In this document: positions 62,258-64,000 of the stretch, piece by piece
Position numbering within the stretch: the stretch's first letter is position 1
Layout of the letters: each line of letters begins with the position of its first letter
NCBI GenBank assembly: GCA_003956705.1
Contig: QZCP01000072.1
Coordinates: forward strand, 64,900-128,899
Direction of reading: 5' to 3'
Length of the DNA: 64,000 bases
Source: Brevipalpus yothersi
Lineage: Eukaryota; Arthropoda; Arachnida; Trombidiformes; Tenuipalpidae
The notes under the pieces: generated by a model
The model's input: the letters and a program-made list of their open reading frames with translations, nothing else
Database searches by the model: none
Told to the model about the DNA's origin: nothing
Program-made: the position numbers and the translations under genes

Positions 62258-63493
62258 ATGCTAAGATTCGTCCTTCCTATACCCGAAAATGATCTGCTGC
62301 ACGTAAATCAAGCTGGTCAGCTGGAAGGCCAACTGAAGCCAGTGTTTGAAGAGGCTTTCTCTCTATTAATCTCGAAATTCAACATGAGCTGGATTGCTGT
62401 CCGAGAAAATGCTCAAACAGGTGAGCATGTACAAATTGAGGCCATCAAGATGATCGAAAAAGACGGAGCAGACATTGCTAACGGTGATTATAATTTGATT
62501 GGGAGCTTACCTGGTAACGTTTCAACAGGGGCAATATTCTACAACGGCTGGTGTAAAATTGCATCTTCTCCTGTTGTGACCTCTGCTGTTCTCACTGATG
62601 GTCCAGAATCAGCTTTGAAGCAGATGGATGTAAAATTCGTCATACTTGGACTATTCATGCTCTCATTGATGATATATATGGCCCATCAAACATTAGATAT
62701 TATTGGCGGTATATTTACTTCACTCTGGATAGTATACACAAGTATGCTTCGACAATACATCAATAAACTATTCGCTAGGCAGTTTCTCCTAGGGTACATG
62801 ATATTGCTGGTATCTTCATTACTCATAAATATTTTATTCAACTCGTTCCTGCATACTGAGAGAACTTCAATCAGATCCTTCACTCAAATTGATTCATATA
62901 AAGATGTGCAGTCACATGGCATGATGAAATTTGTTCTGGACACCTCATTTTGTGCCAATCTACTGGAGGAGAAGCAAGATTTTCAGATAATCTCTCTTGC
63001 AGATTCCTATCTCACAGGTAAGAGCTTCAAATGGTGTGCTGGCTCAGGAAGGTGCACTTTATTGGTTGCTGAGCCAGAGGTTGCTTTATTGACAGCTTTG
63101 ATGTGCTCAATGGATCCAAGGGTTACTTCAAAGTATGCAACCTATCTCTCACCTGCAGTAGCCAAAAATTCGGTTGGACACTCTATGAACAAGCGGATTT
63201 CAAAGAAAAAACGAGATCGCCTAGATAGCTATATTCAGCGATCGTTTGAAATGGGCATTGAGCAAGAGAGAGGTTTAGTATCTAAATACTTTGGAAAACA
63301 AACTGTCAAAACAACAACCCAACTCGAGGTGAGCCCAAGTTGTCTGTCGAATTCAGTTGGAGCTAGCTTTTCAGTTCCAGTTCCTCTGGGCATTCAATTT
63401 TTGGCCAATTTTTTCATTGCTTATATTGCGGTTGTATTCTCATCATTAGTGATTCACTTCTATATTTTAATAAAGTATCACATTTCTGGATAG
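62258..63493 (+). CDS. Divergent ionotropic receptor, E group
   Basis: 411 residues from ATG 62258 (MLRFVLPI); a TTG twelve codons earlier opens the longest frame and is not preferred. S1 sequons are NMSW and NVS, and ADG is ADIANG. M1 is VILGLFMLSLMIYMAH. M3 ends FNSFLHTERTS, preceded by LINILFN in place of the common IQILFG. S2 keeps EKQDFQIISL and CAGSGRC. NPPYLSP is YATYLSP, and GGYFLNKR is VGHSMNKR. SFEMGIEQERG is present and EEC is PSC. M4 is FLANFFIAYIAVVFSSLVIHFY. It is the last array member in the window and the most drifted of its group, though its frame is intact. Confidence 0.74.
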   Translation: MLRFVLPIPENDLLHVNQAGQLEGQLKPVFEEAFSLLISKFNMSWIAVRENAQTGEHVQIEAIKMIEKDGADIANGDYNLIGSLPGNVSTGAIFYNGWCKIASSPVVTSAVLTDGPESALKQMDVKFVILGLFMLSLMIYMAHQTLDIIGGIFTSLWIVYTSMLRQYINKLFARQFLLGYMILLVSSLLINILFNSFLHTERTSIRSFTQIDSYKDVQSHGMMKFVLDTSFCANLLEEKQDFQIISLADSYLTGKSFKWCAGSGRCTLLVAEPEVALLTALMCSMDPRVTSKYATYLSPAVAKNSVGHSMNKRISKKKRDRLDSYIQRSFEMGIEQERGLVSKYFGKQTVKTTTQLEVSPSCLSNSVGASFSVPVPLGIQFLANFFIAYIAVVFSSLVIHFYILIKYHISG

Positions 63494-64000
63494 CCATGGA
63501 TCTACATTCATTCCTACTAACAAGCACCTGGTTTAGCCTCTTTGTCCAGAAGCGTTGTTACTTCTCTGAAGGCACTCTCCAGAAAAGTTTACTCAAATGA
63601 AAACCTCTTTTCATTGTGGGATGGACTTTTTTGGATGATTTTTGGTATTTCATCTCAAATGAGAAAACCAGAACTTTTTTCGATACTTTATTGTCGAATT
63701 GTTAGATGAATTTTTTGGGTCCTATAAACGTCACAAAATGTTTCTCATTCTTTTATTATTCTTCCGTCACTCTCATGAATATTTTGTCGAACAAATGAAT
63801 GTTTTCCCTGTTGACAGAACGACTCTTACTCAGCACTCTTTTCTAGTTGATTGATTCAATGGGCAATGTCTCAAAGTTAGTCAGGTGATGACAATTACGG
63901 CCATCAATGATAAAATCTCCCAGGCGAAGGGGAAAGTGATCGAGACAAATTCAAAAATTTTCTATTCTAAAATCATGCAAATCAAGAAGAGGTTCTCCGT
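63494..64000. other. Right-edge non-coding stretch
   Basis: No supported feature. The array may continue beyond the window. Confidence 0.45.

Noticed and set aside
21719..62260. Longer starts at TTG/GTG codons for eight receptors (23077, 29111, 31458, 38286, 40687, 49424, 55034, 62222)
   Set aside because: Nuclear animal genes start at ATG, and a nearby in-frame ATG sits at the family-typical position.
6458..63493. Gustatory/odorant receptor (7-TM) or GPCR identity for the array
   Set aside because: Only three full hydrophobic spans plus one re-entrant loop are present, with a large S2 region between M3 and M4. 7-TM spacing is absent.

Overview
The window is animal nuclear DNA, most likely from an arthropod. 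It contains (CCTAA/TTAGG)n tracts (the arthropod telomere motif), a Ty3/gypsy retrotransposon, a Helitron, splice-site-bearing relics of a metazoan gene, and a large tandem array of chemoreceptor-like genes. There is no prokaryotic gene organisation. The AT-rich DNA and a big intronless receptor expansion would fit an acariform mite or another chelicerate, but that is an inference and no sequence here settles the species.

Layout. 1-4.4 kb: 3' part of a Ty3/gypsy element (gag, protease, RT, RNase H, integrase) interrupted by one in-frame amber codon. 6.5-7.7 kb: a lone receptor gene. 8.4-13.0 kb: an intact Helitron Rep-helicase gene on the minus strand, visibly more GC-rich than its surroundings. 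14.6-15.6 kb: six copies of a 180-bp satellite, followed by an interstitial TTAGG tract at 15.75 kb. 19.0-20.0 kb: a decayed fragment of C2CD5 (C2-domain protein), with exon 1 broken and exon 2 still open. 21.7-33.3 kb: five receptor genes on the minus strand, the last with a frameshift. 34.4-63.5 kb: fifteen receptor genes on the plus strand (one reduced to an N-terminal stub), plus one further C-terminal relic and a 248-bp assembly gap next to an LTR-like insertion.

The dominant content is one gene family: 19 intact and two damaged single-exon genes of about 405-442 codons, plus one M4-only relic. I read them as highly divergent ionotropic receptors (IR branch of the ionotropic glutamate receptor superfamily). 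The order is a short S1 half-domain, M1, a re-entrant pore loop, M3, S2 and M4. The canonical M3 sequence and the glutamate-binding arginine are absent. Two N-glycosylation sequons in S1 and six cysteines are invariant, yet no signal peptide or amino-terminal domain is encoded in the ORFs. The array grew by local tandem duplication (neighbours are closest relatives), with patches that look like gene conversion and several dead copies. The genes are probably alternative receptor subunits rather than steps of a pathway.

Start codons were re-chosen where the longest open frame begins at a non-ATG codon. In nearly every copy the first ATG lies 2-8 codons before a conserved F/L-R-F motif.
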